Origin: Burkholderia lata
GTDB taxonomy: Bacteria; Pseudomonadota; Gammaproteobacteria; Burkholderiales; Burkholderiaceae
NCBI RefSeq assembly: GCF_000012945.1
Contig: NC_007511.1
Location: 2,666,001 to 2,730,000, forward strand
Direction of reading: 5' to 3'
Length of the DNA stretch: 64,000 nucleotides
Shown: piece after piece, positions 63,000-64,000 of the stretch
How the letters are laid out: every line of letters begins with the position of its first letter
Numbering within the stretch: the first letter of the stretch is position 1
Made by a program: the position numbers and the translations under genes
The notes under the pieces: generated by a model
The model's input: the letters and a program-made list of their open reading frames with translations, nothing else
Told to the model about the DNA's origin: nothing
Database searches by the model: none

Positions 63000-64000
63000 T
63001 CAGCCCGCGGTTTCGCGGTTCGCCACCGGCTGCTGCTGCGCACCGCGGCCCGCGGCGATCCACGGCGCGATTTCCATGTCTTCGTAGCGCACCAGGCGGC
63101 TCTTCTTCAGGAACCGGAAGCCGAGCCACACGACGAGGAACAGCGGAATGCCGACATAGGTCGCGGCCACGCCGGCCCAGTCGATCCGGTTCGCGAGGAA
63201 TGCCTGATAGTCCTGCCCGAGCGCGATCACGAGACACAGCACGAACGCGAACAGCGGGCCGAACGGGAACCACTTCGACTGGTACGGCAGCTGGTCGAGC
63301 GAGTAGCCCTGCTTCACGTAGCCCTTGCGGAACCGGTAGTGGCTGACCGCGATGCCGAGCCACGCGATGAAGCCCGTCATCCCCGACGTGTTCAGCAGCC
63401 ACAGGTACACGGTCTTGTCGCCGTACAGCGACGTGAAGAAGCACAGCGCGCCGACGGCCGTCGTCGCGTACAGCGCGTTGCGCGGCACACCACCGCGCGA
63501 CAGCTTCGCGAAGATCTTCGGTGCACGGCCTTCGGTTGCGAGGTTGTAGAGCATCCGCGTGGACGCATACATGCCCGAGTTGCCGGCCGACAGCACGGCC
63601 GTCAGGATCACCGCGTTCATCACGCCGGCGGCAAAGGCGAGGCCCGCGTGGCGGAACACGAGCGTGAACGGGCTCACGCCGATGTCGGTCACGTCCGTCT
63701 TCAGCAGGTTCGGGTCGGTATAGGGAATCAGCACGCCGATCACGAAGATCGCGAACACGTAGAACAGCAGGATCCGCCAGAACACCTGGCGCACCGCGCG
63801 CGGGATCGTCGTGCGCGGGTTTTCCGATTCGCCGGCCGCGACGCCGATCAGCTCGGTGCCCTGGAACGAGAAGCCGGCGATCATCGCGACGCCCATCAGC
63901 GCCGGCAGGCCGCCCGCGAACGGTGCGTCGCCGATCGTCAGGTTGCCCCAGCCGTTGCTCGGCGCGCCCTTCAGAATGCCGAAGATCATCAGCAGGCCGA
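63000..64000 (-). CDS. lysP: Lysine-specific permease (partial)
   Basis: The C-terminal 332 residues of an APC-family permease; the N-terminus lies beyond the right edge. It matches E. coli LysP over long blocks: AMIAGFSFQGTELIGVAAGE, IPRAVRQVFWRILLFYVFAI, NAVILTAVLSAGNSGMYAST and GMTGFIAWLGIAVSHYRFR. Inner-membrane lysine:proton symporter. Terminated by a strong hairpin. Confidence 0.92.
   Translation of the reverse strand, partial: GLLMIFGILKGAPSNGWGNLTIGDAPFAGGLPALMGVAMIAGFSFQGTELIGVAAGESENPRTTIPRAVRQVFWRILLFYVFAIFVIGVLIPYTDPNLLKTDVTDIGVSPFTLVFRHAGLAFAAGVMNAVILTAVLSAGNSGMYASTRMLYNLATEGRAPKIFAKLSRGGVPRNALYATTAVGALCFFTSLYGDKTVYLWLLNTSGMTGFIAWLGIAVSHYRFRKGYVKQGYSLDQLPYQSKWFPFGPLFAFVLCLVIALGQDYQAFLANRIDWAGVAATYVGIPLFLVVWLGFRFLKKSRLVRYEDMEIAPWIAAGRGAQQQPVANRETAG

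Overview
The window is GC-rich, densely coded DNA from a Burkholderia-type betaproteobacterium, most likely the Burkholderia cepacia complex. This is inferred from codon bias, many LysR/MarR/TetR regulators, a Burkholderia-style porin, an intracellular polyhydroxybutyrate depolymerase, DUF3717 and DUF3761 proteins and flagellar sigma-28 signals. No rRNA, tRNA, CRISPR array, transposase or integrase was seen. Most of it looks like stable chromosome; one short AT-rich island (about 18.7-19.7 kb) is the exception.

Layout. 0-5.5 kb: 2,4-dienoyl-CoA reductase (cut by the left edge) divergent from an AraC regulator; a LysR regulator divergent from a SnoaL-like protein; a two-subunit aconitase X. 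5.7-11.9 kb: two paralogous MarR regulators flank a LysR regulator, followed by an EmrA/EmrB/OprM-type tripartite efflux operon; a shared operator-like motif links them. 11.9-18.7 kb: LysE exporter, YfcF glutathione transferase, a CHAP-like amidase, small envelope proteins, and a LysR regulator with an MHS transporter and a metal-dependent amidohydrolase. 18.7-19.7 kb: AT-rich island with a decayed gene and an orphan SLATT-type 2TM/3TM protein.

19.7-27.0 kb holds the most unusual system. A leftward gene set opens at an exact FliA (sigma-28) promoter and encodes a lipoprotein, a small exported protein, a lytic transglycosylase, a cNMP-binding/winged-helix/FliG-like fusion, a MotA-type and a MotB-type stator protein, then a chemoreceptor and an anchored protein of unknown function. 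It reads as a second flagellar stator, or stator-like machine, with its own nucleotide-sensing rotor-like partner.

27-31 kb: glutathione transferase, a PHB depolymerase with a consensus sigma-54 promoter, small secreted proteins and a cupin. 31-41 kb: a galactofuranose-type sugar locus with YtfQRT/YjfF ABC transporter, GalM, a LacI repressor and an outer-membrane glycoside hydrolase lipoprotein, with AT-rich palindromes upstream of each unit. 41-44 kb: histidine/basic amino acid ABC transporter HisJQMP. 44-51.6 kb: Kdp potassium system with unusual gene order (F, small ORF, A, C, B, D, E) and a KdpD without its N-terminal sensor half. 52-64 kb: porin, HutC-like repressor, GT1 glycosyltransferase and TetR pair, TetR with twin operators facing a DUF3313 lipoprotein, a PqiB-like MCE protein, an alpha/beta hydrolase, a LysR regulator, DUF3717, and LysP lysine permease (cut by the right edge).
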